The notes under the pieces: generated by a model
Told to the model about the DNA's origin: nothing
Databases searched by the model: none
Seen by the model: only the letters and a program-made list of their open reading frames with translations
Assembly: GCF_028294535.1 (NCBI RefSeq)
Contig: NZ_JAQBIE010000007.1
Span: 62,001-126,000 of the forward strand
DNA length: 64,000 nt
From: Paracoccus onchidii
GTDB taxonomy: Bacteria > Pseudomonadota > Alphaproteobacteria > Rhodobacterales > Rhodobacteraceae
Reading direction: 5' to 3'
Shown here: piece after piece, positions 16,136-24,295 of the stretch
Layout: the number at the start of each line of letters is the position of its first letter
Position numbering within the stretch: position 1 is the first letter of the stretch
Made by a program: the position numbers and the translations under genes

Positions 16136-19100
16136 CGTTCCGGCCCCATCATTGCCGCGATCGAATTGCTGCGCGTCACCCACAGTCCGGCCTGCGCAAG
16201 ACGATCAAAAAGATCGCGCATCGCGCAGAGCGCAGCCGGATTCGCCTGATCCATGAACGCCACGACCTCGGGGCGTCCCAGTGTCGCAGAATGGTAAAGA
16301 TCGAACAGATGTGGCGGCACGGTCTGCGCCAGATGTGCAAAAGCCGCCAGATGATCCAGCGTTGCGGCGATTTCCGCGGCACCGCGAAAGCCGTGCCGCA
16401 TCATGGAATCGGCCCATTGGGGCTGGGCCGCCCGTGCCCGAACCGTGCGGGCGATTTCTTCGGTCAGGCTGCGCGCAGAAGGGCGGTCGGGACGGGTATT
16501 GTCCAAATGGTAAAGCGCAGGTCGTGCCGCGCCGATCCGAGCCAACGCCGCAGCGAAGCCCGCTTCATGGCCGGCATAATCGGCCGCCAGCAGCAAATCG
16601 CTTTCCCGCAGATCCTGTGCATGGACGAAACTGTCCGCCTGTGAAAGCCTGGCTTCCAGCGCGGCACGTTCAGGTGTTGACCGCCCATCCTGGCCAATCG
16701 CCCAGGATGAGGCGTTCAACCACGCCTCGCCTGCCGCCTGGCGTGCCATGTCCGAAAAATCGTCCGTCAGATCGCCAAGACCCAGCCCGTATTGACCCGG
16801 TTGCGGTCCAAAGACGCGGGGCGAGCGGATGCCATAGGGGTTGTCGCCGGGATCTTCGTCGCGCTGCGCCAGTGCCTCGGCCCCGGTTTCGAACAGTTGC
16901 GCCAATGTCGGGAACACATCGCGGAACAATCCCGAGACCCGCAGGGTGACATCGATACGCGGGCGGTCCAGCAAGGCAAGGGGGATGACCTCGATACCCG
17001 TCACCCGCGCCGCGCCCTGATCCCAGACGGGTGCAAGTCCGGCCAGATGCAGCGCCATCGAGAATTCTTCGCCTGCGGTGCGCATTGTCGCACTGCCCCA
17101 CAGATCCACCACCAGCCCCCTTGGCCAATCCCCGTGATCCTGCAGGTGACGGCGCAGCAATTCCTCGGCCAGCCGGACACCCTGTGCCTGGGCGGCAGGT
17201 GTCGGCACCCCGCGCGGATCGACGCTGAACAGGTTGCGCCCCGTCGGGACCACGTCATGACGCCCGCGCGCCGGCGAACCGGATGGGCCGGGCGGGACAA
17301 AGGCACCGCTGAGGGCCGCCATCAGCCCTTTGGCTTCGGATTCGGCATGCGGCCCCGTTGCAAATACATGCAGCCCGTCGCCGAACTGGCTTTCCTTGAT
17401 GTCGCAGACAAACCGGTCGATACGGCTGATGACCTCGGCGGGGCCGGCCTGTTCGGGAATCCCCAGATCCTGTGCGACGCCGGCGGCCACGGCTTCGTCG
17501 CGAATGTCGCGCGTCAGTCGCTCGCGCCGCCTGGGGTCCAGCCCGTCGGCGGTCGAGTATTCATCCAGAAGCCGTTCAAGGTTCAGCAGCCCGTCAGGCA
17601 CATTTGCCGCAATCAGCGGTGGTGGCATATGGCCAAGTGTCACGGCCCCGATCCGGCGCTTGGCCTGTGCAGCCTCGCCCGGGTCGTTGACGATAAAGGG
17701 ATAGACAACCGGCAGGGTGCCAAGCAAGGCGTCAGGCCAGCAATCCTGTCCCAATGCAACCGATTTTCCCGGCAGCCATTCAAGCGTGCCATGGGCACCC
17801 ATATGGATCATCGCATCGATTCCCTGGCTGCGTAGCCACAGGTAAAACGCGACATAGGCATGGCGCGGCACGCGTGTCAGATCGTGATAATCGGCCTCTT
17901 TTTGCGATGCGTGTCCACGATCGGGTTGCAGGGCCAGAAGCAAATTCCCCCGCCACAGCGCCCCAAAGCGAAAACCATTTGTGCCGCAGGCAGGATCATC
18001 GGTCGGATCACCCCATTGCGCCGCAAGCTGGTCTTGCAGAATGGCGGGCAGGCCGGACAGCGCGGCCAGATAGTCATCCAGCGGCCATTCGATAGATGCG
18101 TGATCAAGGGCATCGGCGCGGGGTTCCGGTGCAACCCTGTACCCCCGGTCGCGCAAAAGTTGCGCGACGTGATCCGCGGATGCCAGCGCATCCAGCCCCA
18201 CGGCATGGGCCATCTGCCAGTCGCGTCCCGGATAGGTCGACAGCACCATTGCAATCCGTTGTGATGCGCGGGGTTCGCGGGACAGGTTGCACCAGGCCAG
18301 CACGCGGCGCACGGCAGCCGAAATCCGTTCGGGCATGGCTTGGTGGACAAAGCGGCTGTATTCCAGATCGGGATCGCGGGGGCTGACCGCCTTGCAGCTG
18401 ATCAATCCAAGAAAAAGACGGCCATCGACCTCGGGCAGCACGACATGCATGGCAAGATCGGCGGGCGACAGGCCGCGATCGGCCTTGGCCCATTCCTGGT
18501 GACGATTGGTCGACAACGCGACCTGAAAGACGGGGCAGTCAAAGGCATCAAAGGGTGTTGCACCATTTTCGGCACGCACGGAAAACCCGGTCGCGTTGAT
18601 GATCGCTATGGGTGCCGATGTCATCCTGTTGCCCAGCCATTCGGACAAGCCCGGTGCTTTCAGGGACGGAACAAAGACCCCGCACGCCGCCACGCCGGCC
18701 TGCACAAGTTGCCGGATCAATGCGTCAATCGGTGCAGTGTCGGCAGCCGTCAGGTAGCTGCGGTAAAAAGGGACCAGCACACAGGGCCGCGCCGGAGGGT
18801 TGGCCAGGATACCGCGATCGGGATCATAGAACCCCCATTCAGGTACAGGTTCCGCGCCCTCGACCAGCGCGGCATGAAGCCCGCCCGCAAGCGCAAGCTC
18901 TGCCAGCGCCGCCTGCGCCGCGACAGGGCCACCATTGTCGCAATGCCTACGCAGCACGTGCAGCACGGATCGCGGCACGGTCGATATGTCATCAAGCCGT
19001 GGATCGTCGCGACCATCTGCAGGCAGAACGGCAAGCGCGATCTTGTGCCGCATCGCATGATCGCGCAACGAGGCAAGCCCGTATGACCAATAGGATTCGC

Positions 19101-19365
19101 CACCGATCAGGCGAACCAGAATGGCCTTTGCACCACCCAGTGTCTGTTCGACATAGGTGTCAACCGAAACCGGGTGGCGCAAGGCGACCAGGTTGCACAG
19201 GCGCAGCGTCGGCAACGCGCCACCCGCGCGATGCCAGCCCGCCGCGAAAGCCCCCAGATCGCTGTCGGAATAGGAAAGCACCACCAGATCCGCCGGTGAT
19301 TGCCCTGGGTCAAAGGGTGTGTCCGCTTCTTCCAGGCCGTGGCTTTCGCGAAAAACGACATGCAT
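16132..19365 (-). CDS. cobN: Cobaltochelatase subunit CobN
   Basis: CobN (1077 residues) is the large subunit of the ATP-dependent cobaltochelatase that inserts Co(II) into hydrogenobyrinic acid a,c-diamide together with CobS and CobT, which are not in this window. The signature MIHMGAHGTLEWLPGKSVAL is present in the middle. It is somewhat shorter than some CobN proteins of about 1250 residues, but the ends look intact. Its ATG overlaps the cobW stop (ATGA), so metal-chaperone and chelatase subunit are coupled. Confidence 0.95.
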   Translation of the reverse strand: MHVVFRESHGLEEADTPFDPGQSPADLVVLSYSDSDLGAFAAGWHRAGGALPTLRLCNLVALRHPVSVDTYVEQTLGGAKAILVRLIGGESYWSYGLASLRDHAMRHKIALAVLPADGRDDPRLDDISTVPRSVLHVLRRHCDNGGPVAAQAALAELALAGGLHAALVEGAEPVPEWGFYDPDRGILANPPARPCVLVPFYRSYLTAADTAPIDALIRQLVQAGVAACGVFVPSLKAPGLSEWLGNRMTSAPIAIINATGFSVRAENGATPFDAFDCPVFQVALSTNRHQEWAKADRGLSPADLAMHVVLPEVDGRLFLGLISCKAVSPRDPDLEYSRFVHQAMPERISAAVRRVLAWCNLSREPRASQRIAMVLSTYPGRDWQMAHAVGLDALASADHVAQLLRDRGYRVAPEPRADALDHASIEWPLDDYLAALSGLPAILQDQLAAQWGDPTDDPACGTNGFRFGALWRGNLLLALQPDRGHASQKEADYHDLTRVPRHAYVAFYLWLRSQGIDAMIHMGAHGTLEWLPGKSVALGQDCWPDALLGTLPVVYPFIVNDPGEAAQAKRRIGAVTLGHMPPPLIAANVPDGLLNLERLLDEYSTADGLDPRRRERLTRDIRDEAVAAGVAQDLGIPEQAGPAEVISRIDRFVCDIKESQFGDGLHVFATGPHAESEAKGLMAALSGAFVPPGPSGSPARGRHDVVPTGRNLFSVDPRGVPTPAAQAQGVRLAEELLRRHLQDHGDWPRGLVVDLWGSATMRTAGEEFSMALHLAGLAPVWDQGAARVTGIEVIPLALLDRPRIDVTLRVSGLFRDVFPTLAQLFETGAEALAQRDEDPGDNPYGIRSPRVFGPQPGQYGLGLGDLTDDFSDMARQAAGEAWLNASSWAIGQDGRSTPERAALEARLSQADSFVHAQDLRESDLLLAADYAGHEAGFAAALARIGAARPALYHLDNTRPDRPSARSLTEEIARTVRARAAQPQWADSMMRHGFRGAAEIAATLDHLAAFAHLAQTVPPHLFDLYHSATLGRPEVVAFMDQANPAALCAMRDLFDRLAQAGLWVTRSNSIAAMMGPER

Positions 19366-20411
19366 CAGGCTGGCACTGGCCCTGTCAGGATGCGCCGGAT
19401 CGCTTCGGCGTCGATATGGTCATGTTCGGCAATCACGACCAGCCGCGACTGGCGCGGCATGTCGCCCCAAGGGCGGTCGAACTGGTGGCGTATTCGGGTG
19501 CCGACGGCCTGAACCAGCAGGCGCATGGGTTTTCCGGTGATGGCCACATGACCTTTGATCCGCAGGATGTTCTGTTCCCGCGCCAGTTTCTCGACTGCGG
19601 CGGCGACCTCTGCAGGGCTGGCGAATTCGGGCAGGTCGATGACCACGGTGTCGAAATCATCATGTTCGTGATCATGCGCGCCGTCATGATGGCTGGGGCG
19701 CGCGTCCAGATCGTTTTCGGCCGCCGCCGACAACCCCAGGATCAGCGCCGGATCAATCGCACCGTCAGCGACCGGCAGCATCGGCAGCTTGCGCGGCGCC
19801 ACGGCGGCAATCCGTTCACGTGCCGCCGCCAGACCGGTGTCGCCCGCCAGATCCGCCTTGGTCAGCAGAATGACATCGGCGCAGGCGATCTGATCCTGGA
19901 ACACCTCGGATAGCGGGGTGTCGTGATCCAGGCTGTCATCGGCCTCGCGCTGGGTCTGGACGGCTGCCTCGTCCGGCGCAAAGCGGCCTGCCGCCACGGC
20001 CTCGGCATCGGCCAGCGCGATCACCCCGTCAACGGTGATGCGCGACCGGATCGCAGGCCAGTCAAAGGCCTTGAGCAACGGTTTGGGCAAGGCCAATCCC
20101 GAGGTTTCCATCAGAATGTGATCGGGCTGGTGGTCCATTGCCATCAACCGTTCCAGCGTCGGAATGAAATCATCGGCCACGGTGCAGCAGATGCAGCCAT
20201 TGGACAGTTCCAGAATGCTCTCGGCCGGGCAGTTTTCGTCGGCGCAGCCTTTCAGGATGTCGCCATCGACGCCGACCGTGCCGAATTCATTCACCAGAAC
20301 CGCCAATCGCTTGCCTTGCGGGTTTTGCATCAGGTGGCGGATCAGGGTCGTTTTCCCCGACCCGAGGAATCCGGTAATCACGGTGACGGGCGTTTTGGTC
20401 AGGTCGGTCAT
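19365..20411 (-). CDS. cobW: Cobalamin biosynthesis GTPase CobW
   Basis: CobW (348 residues) is a COG0523 GTPase that delivers cobalt. The Walker A motif GFLGSGKT is at residues 14-21, and the metal-binding CxCC motif (Cys73, Cys75, Cys76 in NGCICCTVADD) is intact. A His/Asp-rich segment (HHDGAHDHEHDD, about residue 232 onward) adds metal ligands between the GTPase and C-terminal domains. It lies 3 bp after the DUF1636 gene and is coupled to cobN. Confidence 0.94.
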   Translation of the reverse strand: MTDLTKTPVTVITGFLGSGKTTLIRHLMQNPQGKRLAVLVNEFGTVGVDGDILKGCADENCPAESILELSNGCICCTVADDFIPTLERLMAMDHQPDHILMETSGLALPKPLLKAFDWPAIRSRITVDGVIALADAEAVAAGRFAPDEAAVQTQREADDSLDHDTPLSEVFQDQIACADVILLTKADLAGDTGLAAARERIAAVAPRKLPMLPVADGAIDPALILGLSAAAENDLDARPSHHDGAHDHEHDDFDTVVIDLPEFASPAEVAAAVEKLAREQNILRIKGHVAITGKPMRLLVQAVGTRIRHQFDRPWGDMPRQSRLVVIAEHDHIDAEAIRRILTGPVPA

Positions 20412-20414
20412 GGA

Positions 20415-20765
20415 TCACTCCTGTGGGGGGATGCGTGCGATGCTTTGCTTGCGAAAGATCACCGGGCGTTCGCGCCAGGGAACAAGGCCGTCATCGGTCG
20501 CGGCGTAGGCGGCAGCACCGGTCAGGATGTCGGCCCCGTCTTCGGGGGTCAGCCGACCATAGACATAGGTCCATTTCCCCGGCGCACTCAGCGCGACCGA
20601 ACACCCTTGCGAACAGGCCGACAGGCACTCAACGGCGCGCAGTTCGACGCCTTCGGGCAGCGCCGATGATGACAGGGCAGCGTGCAGACATGCGCCCGGG
20701 CGCGGATCGACCGGTTCGGCCGACTGGCCCCGGCAGGTGGTACAGACATGCAAAATCGCGCGCAT
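20415..20765 (-). CDS. DUF1636 family small metal-binding-like protein
   Basis: A 116-residue protein of the DUF1636 type, often next to cobW. It carries a thioredoxin-like ferredoxin cysteine pattern: HVCTTCRGQS near the start and VECLSACSQGCSVAL in the middle, which suggests a 2Fe-2S or metal site. Function is not known; its position as first gene of the riboswitch-controlled cobW-cobN operon points to cobalt handling. The ATG at 20765 has GAGGG upstream; longer starts (20777, 20858) lack support. Confidence 0.78.
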   Translation of the reverse strand: MRAILHVCTTCRGQSAEPVDPRPGACLHAALSSSALPEGVELRAVECLSACSQGCSVALSAPGKWTYVYGRLTPEDGADILTGAAAYAATDDGLVPWRERPVIFRKQSIARIPPQE

Positions 20766-20881
20766 CGCGGCCCTCATTCCTGGCGGCTTGCAGGGGGGCG
20801 GGGCCAGAAGGACAAGGGACCGTTCACGCCAGCACCTTGCCTGCCGGTCGCGAAACACCCCGTTCGCCGGTCAACTTTCAA

Positions 20882-21064
20882 CGCTGGCAGGTCTCCCGGC
20901 TTGCGGATTCAGGGTTTCCCCAGCGGTTGCCCTTCCTTCCCGGCTGATGCCAGTGGACATGGGCGACCTTTCCGGTCACGGTCGCGGGGGCGGCTGCTTT
21001 CAGGTTGTGCACCTGTCGCATTCCCTCTTCGCCTGTCATAGGACAGGAACCAACGCGCCTTCAC
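20882..21064 (-). promoter_or_regulatory. Cobalamin riboswitch upstream of DUF1636-cobW-cobN
   Basis: On the minus strand the aptamer blocks appear in order: hairpin CCTGTC/GACAGG (21032-21047), AGAGGGAATGCG, CAGCCGCCCCCGCGAC, CCACTGG, GGGAAGG and the B12 box AGCCGGGAGACCTGCC at the 3' end. This fills most of the 343-bp gap 20766-21108. It should reduce DUF1636, cobW and the genes behind them when B12 is plentiful. The leader of about 115 bases after the B12 box was not resolved into a clear terminator. Confidence 0.9.
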
Positions 21065-21091
21065 CAATCGCAGGACGGCGTGATTTGTCAA
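21063..21091 (-). promoter_or_regulatory. Candidate promoter for the cobW riboswitch transcript
   Basis: Minus-strand TTGACA (21086-21091, perfect) and ATTGGT (21063-21068, weak), 17 bp apart, sit just upstream of the aptamer. The -35 box lies only 18 bp from the cobO ATG on the other strand. Confidence 0.45.
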
Positions 21092-21108
21092 GCAAAAGGG
21101 GCGATCAC

Positions 21109-21738
21109 ATGAGCGAATCCCACGATGTTCCGGCCGAAGAACAGACGCGTCACGCGCAGAAAATGGCCAGGAAAAAGGCCGCGCGCGATCGAATGATGGA
21201 AACCAAGACCGGTGAAAAAGGGCTGGTTATCGTGCATACGGGGGCGGGCAAGGGCAAATCCAGTTCGGGCTTTGGAATGATCATGCGCTGTATCGCCCAC
21301 GAGATGCCTTGCGCCGTGGTGCAATTCATCAAGGGATCGTGGGACACGGGCGAGCGGCGCCTGCTGACCTCGAATTTCGGGGATCTGTGCCAGTTTCATG
21401 CCATGGGCGAAGGTTTCACATGGGAAACGCAGGACAAGTCGCGTGACATTGCCGCGGCCCGCGCCGGCTGGGCCAAGGCGCGGGACCTGATCCGCGATCC
21501 GTCGATCCGCATGGTCTTGCTGGATGAGATCAACATCGCGCTGCGATATGGCTATCTGGACCCCCAAGGCGTGGTTGATTTCCTGAACGCTGAAAAGCCG
21601 GAAATGACACATGTCGTGCTGACGGGGCGCGGCGCGCCGGAAATCCTGATAGAAACTGCTGATCTCGTGACCGAAATGGCCATGGTCAAGCATCCTTTCC
21701 GTGCGGGCGTAAAAGCACAGGCAGGGGTGGAATACTGA
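21109..21738 (+). CDS. cobO: Cob(I)yrinic acid a,c-diamide adenosyltransferase
   Basis: CobO (209 residues) attaches the 5'-deoxyadenosyl group of ATP to the cobalt. The unusual P-loop is VIVHTGAGKGKSSSGFG, and VLLDEINIALRYGY and VVLTGRGAPEILIETADLVT are typical of the CobA/CobO class. The ATG at 21109 has AAGGGG in place; the longer open frame upstream runs through the riboswitch antisense and is not real. It is divergent from the cobW operon, and no plus-strand riboswitch is seen in front of it. Confidence 0.94.
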   Translation: MSESHDVPAEEQTRHAQKMARKKAARDRMMETKTGEKGLVIVHTGAGKGKSSSGFGMIMRCIAHEMPCAVVQFIKGSWDTGERRLLTSNFGDLCQFHAMGEGFTWETQDKSRDIAAARAGWAKARDLIRDPSIRMVLLDEINIALRYGYLDPQGVVDFLNAEKPEMTHVVLTGRGAPEILIETADLVTEMAMVKHPFRAGVKAQAGVEY

Positions 21739-21851
21739 GCCTTGCAGGCGACCGGGCTGGTTTGCATGGTGGGGTGACCGGGCTGTGAACCAAACCGCGC
21801 GTCGCGTGTTTTCGTGATATCCCGCCATTTGGTTCAAGGAGTTGCCGATCA

Positions 21852-22577
21852 ATGAATCCGCCCGAACTGCCTGACGATGCCGCGTTGTTCCTGGACTTCG
21901 ATGGCTGCCTGGTCGAGATCGCCGCGCGCCCAGATGCCATTGTCGTTCCTGCGGGGTTGCCGGATCTCTTGCGTGATCTGTTTCGGCGACAGGGCGGGGC
22001 GCTTGCCCTGGTGTCGGGGCGCAGCATTGCGGATTTGCGTCGGTATCTGCCGGATTTTCCCGGCGCAATGTCAGGCAGCCACGGCGCAGAATTGTCGTTG
22101 AACGGGGGTGACACGGAAACGGCGCATGGGCTTGATCTGGATGTGGCGGCCCTGCATCGCGATGCCGCCACGCTGAGTGCCACCGAACCTGCCATCCTGA
22201 TCGAACAGAAGCCGCATGGCGTGGTCATGCACTATCGGGCCAATCCGGGGCTGAGACACCGGGCCGAAGAGATCGCGGGCGAACTGCTGTCGCGATATGC
22301 CGGGTTGGTTTTGCAGCCCGCCAAGATGGCAATCGAGCTGCGACCCGACGGTGTGGGCAAGGACAAGGCGCTGATCCGGCTGATGTCCGACCCGCCGTTT
22401 CGTGGACGCAGGCCGGTCTATATCGGCGATGATCTGACCGATGAGGTGGCGATGGAGGCTGCGCAGCGCCTGGGTGGCTTTGCGATCAAGATCGGTTCTG
22501 GCAAGACCGGTGCCCGGCACCGTCTGGGCGATCCTGCGGCCTTGGCGGCGTGGCTGTCGGATGGGGTGCGGTCATGA
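21852..22577 (+). CDS. otsB: Trehalose-6-phosphate phosphatase
   Basis: OtsB (241 residues) removes phosphate from trehalose-6-phosphate. It is an HAD phosphatase: Asp15 and Asp17 in LFLDFDGCLVEIA are the nucleophile and acid/base, LVSGRSIADLR and YIGDDLTDEVAMEAA are later HAD motifs. AAGGAG precedes the ATG. Its stop overlaps the otsA start (ATGA). Trehalose protects against osmotic stress and drying. Confidence 0.95.
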   Translation: MNPPELPDDAALFLDFDGCLVEIAARPDAIVVPAGLPDLLRDLFRRQGGALALVSGRSIADLRRYLPDFPGAMSGSHGAELSLNGGDTETAHGLDLDVAALHRDAATLSATEPAILIEQKPHGVVMHYRANPGLRHRAEEIAGELLSRYAGLVLQPAKMAIELRPDGVGKDKALIRLMSDPPFRGRRPVYIGDDLTDEVAMEAAQRLGGFAIKIGSGKTGARHRLGDPAALAAWLSDGVRS

Positions 22578-23926
22578 GCAGGCTTGTCGTCATATCCAAT
22601 CGCTTGCCCCTGGGCGACAACCCCTCGGGCGGGCTGGTCGTGGCCCTGGATGATGCCTTGCGCAGCTCTGGCGGGTTGTGGATCGGTTTCTCAGGCGAGA
22701 CGGTCGCGCAACCCAGCGACACATTGACCTTTCATGACGGCGCCCCGTTCCAGAGAGCGTCTTTCGATCTGGCCGATGCCGATCACGACGCCTATTACCT
22801 GGGGTTCTCGAATTCGGTTCTCTGGCCGTTGTGCCATGGCCGGGCGGACCTGACCGATATTGTGCCCGACCATGCCAACGGATACCGGCGGGTGAATGCA
22901 CGTATCGCCCGCCTGATGGTCGAACATCTGCGTCCGGATGACCGTATCTGGGTCCATGATTACCAGTTGTTCCCCCTTGCAGCAGAGCTGCGGGCCCTTG
23001 GTGTGCGCAACCCTATCGGGCATTTTCTGCACATTCCCTTTCCGGGGCCGGCCGATTGCGCGGCGATGCCCAACCCGCATGAGCTGTTCGAATGGTTGTC
23101 GCAATACGATCTGCTGGGATTTCAGGCGCAGCGCGATCTTTCGAATTTCACCGAAAGCGCACGCCAGCTGGCCGAGATCGAGCATCTCGATGGCAATCGC
23201 ATCCGTCTTTGCGGTCGCATGTTGCGGCGGGATGTGTTTCCCATCGGGATCGACACGGCATCCTTCATTGCCGAAGCACGCAATGCGCAGGAAGAAGACC
23301 GGATGCGTACCCTGACCGGGGCACAGATGATGATCGGCGTTGATCGTCTGGATTACTCGAAAGGCATCCCCCAACGGTTCAGGGCATTCCAGCTGTTGTT
23401 GGAAAACCACCCCGAGCTGCACGAGAGGATCGCCTTTCTGCAAATCGCTCCGCCAACACGCGAGGCTGTCGAGGCCTATCGCGATATTCGCGAGGAAACC
23501 GAACATCTGGCGGGGCGCATCAACGGGCAGTTTGCGACCGTGAACTGGACGCCGATCCGGTTTATTCACCGGCCCATTCCCCGGCATGTGCTGGCCGGTC
23601 TGTATCGACAGGCCCGCATCGGGCTGGTCACGCCATTGGCCGATGGCATGAACCTGGTTGCCAAGGAATATGTGGCCGCGCAGGACGTGTCCGATCCCGG
23701 TGTGCTGATCCTGTCACGCTTTGCAGGTGCCGCCGAAACGATGGGCGAAGCCTTGATCGTCAATCCCCATGATCCTTGGGAAATGTCCGAGGCGATGGCC
23801 CGCGCCATGTGCATGACCGCCAATGAACGTCGCCAGCGCCATTCGATCCTGTTGCGCGGTGTGGTCGAGCAGGATGTTTCCTGGTGGTCGGCGGGTTATC
23901 TGGATGCGCTGGCGATGACGCAGTGA
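22574..23926 (+). CDS. otsA: Trehalose-6-phosphate synthase
   Basis: OtsA (450 residues, GT20) makes trehalose-6-phosphate from UDP-glucose and glucose-6-phosphate. Seen are SNRLPLGDNPSGGL at the N-terminus, WVHDYQLFPLAAELRA, GVDRLDYSKGIPQRF and the donor-site PLADGMNLVAKEYVA. The start at 22574 is set by the ATGA overlap with otsB. The gene ends back to back with the opposite-strand SMR-like gene (23926/23927). Confidence 0.95.
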   Translation: MSRLVVISNRLPLGDNPSGGLVVALDDALRSSGGLWIGFSGETVAQPSDTLTFHDGAPFQRASFDLADADHDAYYLGFSNSVLWPLCHGRADLTDIVPDHANGYRRVNARIARLMVEHLRPDDRIWVHDYQLFPLAAELRALGVRNPIGHFLHIPFPGPADCAAMPNPHELFEWLSQYDLLGFQAQRDLSNFTESARQLAEIEHLDGNRIRLCGRMLRRDVFPIGIDTASFIAEARNAQEEDRMRTLTGAQMMIGVDRLDYSKGIPQRFRAFQLLLENHPELHERIAFLQIAPPTREAVEAYRDIREETEHLAGRINGQFATVNWTPIRFIHRPIPRHVLAGLYRQARIGLVTPLADGMNLVAKEYVAAQDVSDPGVLILSRFAGAAETMGEALIVNPHDPWEMSEAMARAMCMTANERRQRHSILLRGVVEQDVSWWSAGYLDALAMTQ

Positions 23927-24295
23927 TCAGCCGACATTGCCGGCCATGGCCGTGACCACCAGCCCGGCAACAATCAGCCCCAGCCCGGCAACGCGGGTCA
24001 GGCCGATGACCTCTTGCTGGAACAGCGCGCCGATCATGGTCAGGGTCACCATCGCCACTGCGGTCACTGCAGTATAGGTCATGCTTAGCGAATAGACCCG
24101 GATGGCCGAGACGAACGCCGTCAGCAGCGCCACGGCGCTGATCACCGCAAGCCACATCCAGCCGGATTTCAGGATCGACAGGATCAGCGGGAACATTCCA
24201 CTGGTATCCAGCCCTTGCCCGCCTTTTTTCAGGAAAAGATTCAGCGCCACGTTCGATCCGGCGGCGACAAAGATCAATACCCAGTGGTTCATCAT
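23927..24295 (-). CDS. Small multidrug-resistance/EmrE-like membrane protein
   Basis: A 122-residue protein with about four hydrophobic segments (for example VLIFVAAGSNVALNLFL and LIVAGLVVTAM), resembling the SMR/EamA half-transporters, including the ArnE/ArnF flippases for lipid-linked aminoarabinose. It is the last gene of an operon with an HAD-UbiA fusion and a GT39-like enzyme; its start overlaps the upstream stop. A flippase for a polyprenyl-phosphate sugar is the best inference; drug export is less likely in this context. Confidence 0.7.
   Translation of the reverse strand: MMNHWVLIFVAAGSNVALNLFLKKGGQGLDTSGMFPLILSILKSGWMWLAVISAVALLTAFVSAIRVYSLSMTYTAVTAVAMVTLTMIGALFQQEVIGLTRVAGLGLIVAGLVVTAMAGNVG

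Noticed and set aside
18612-19913. 433-residue plus-strand open frame across cobN-cobW
   Set aside because: Arg/Pro-rich shadow frame opposite clearly conserved genes.
20737-21108. Upstream extension of cobO
   Set aside because: It reads through the opposite-strand riboswitch and has no similarity to CobO.
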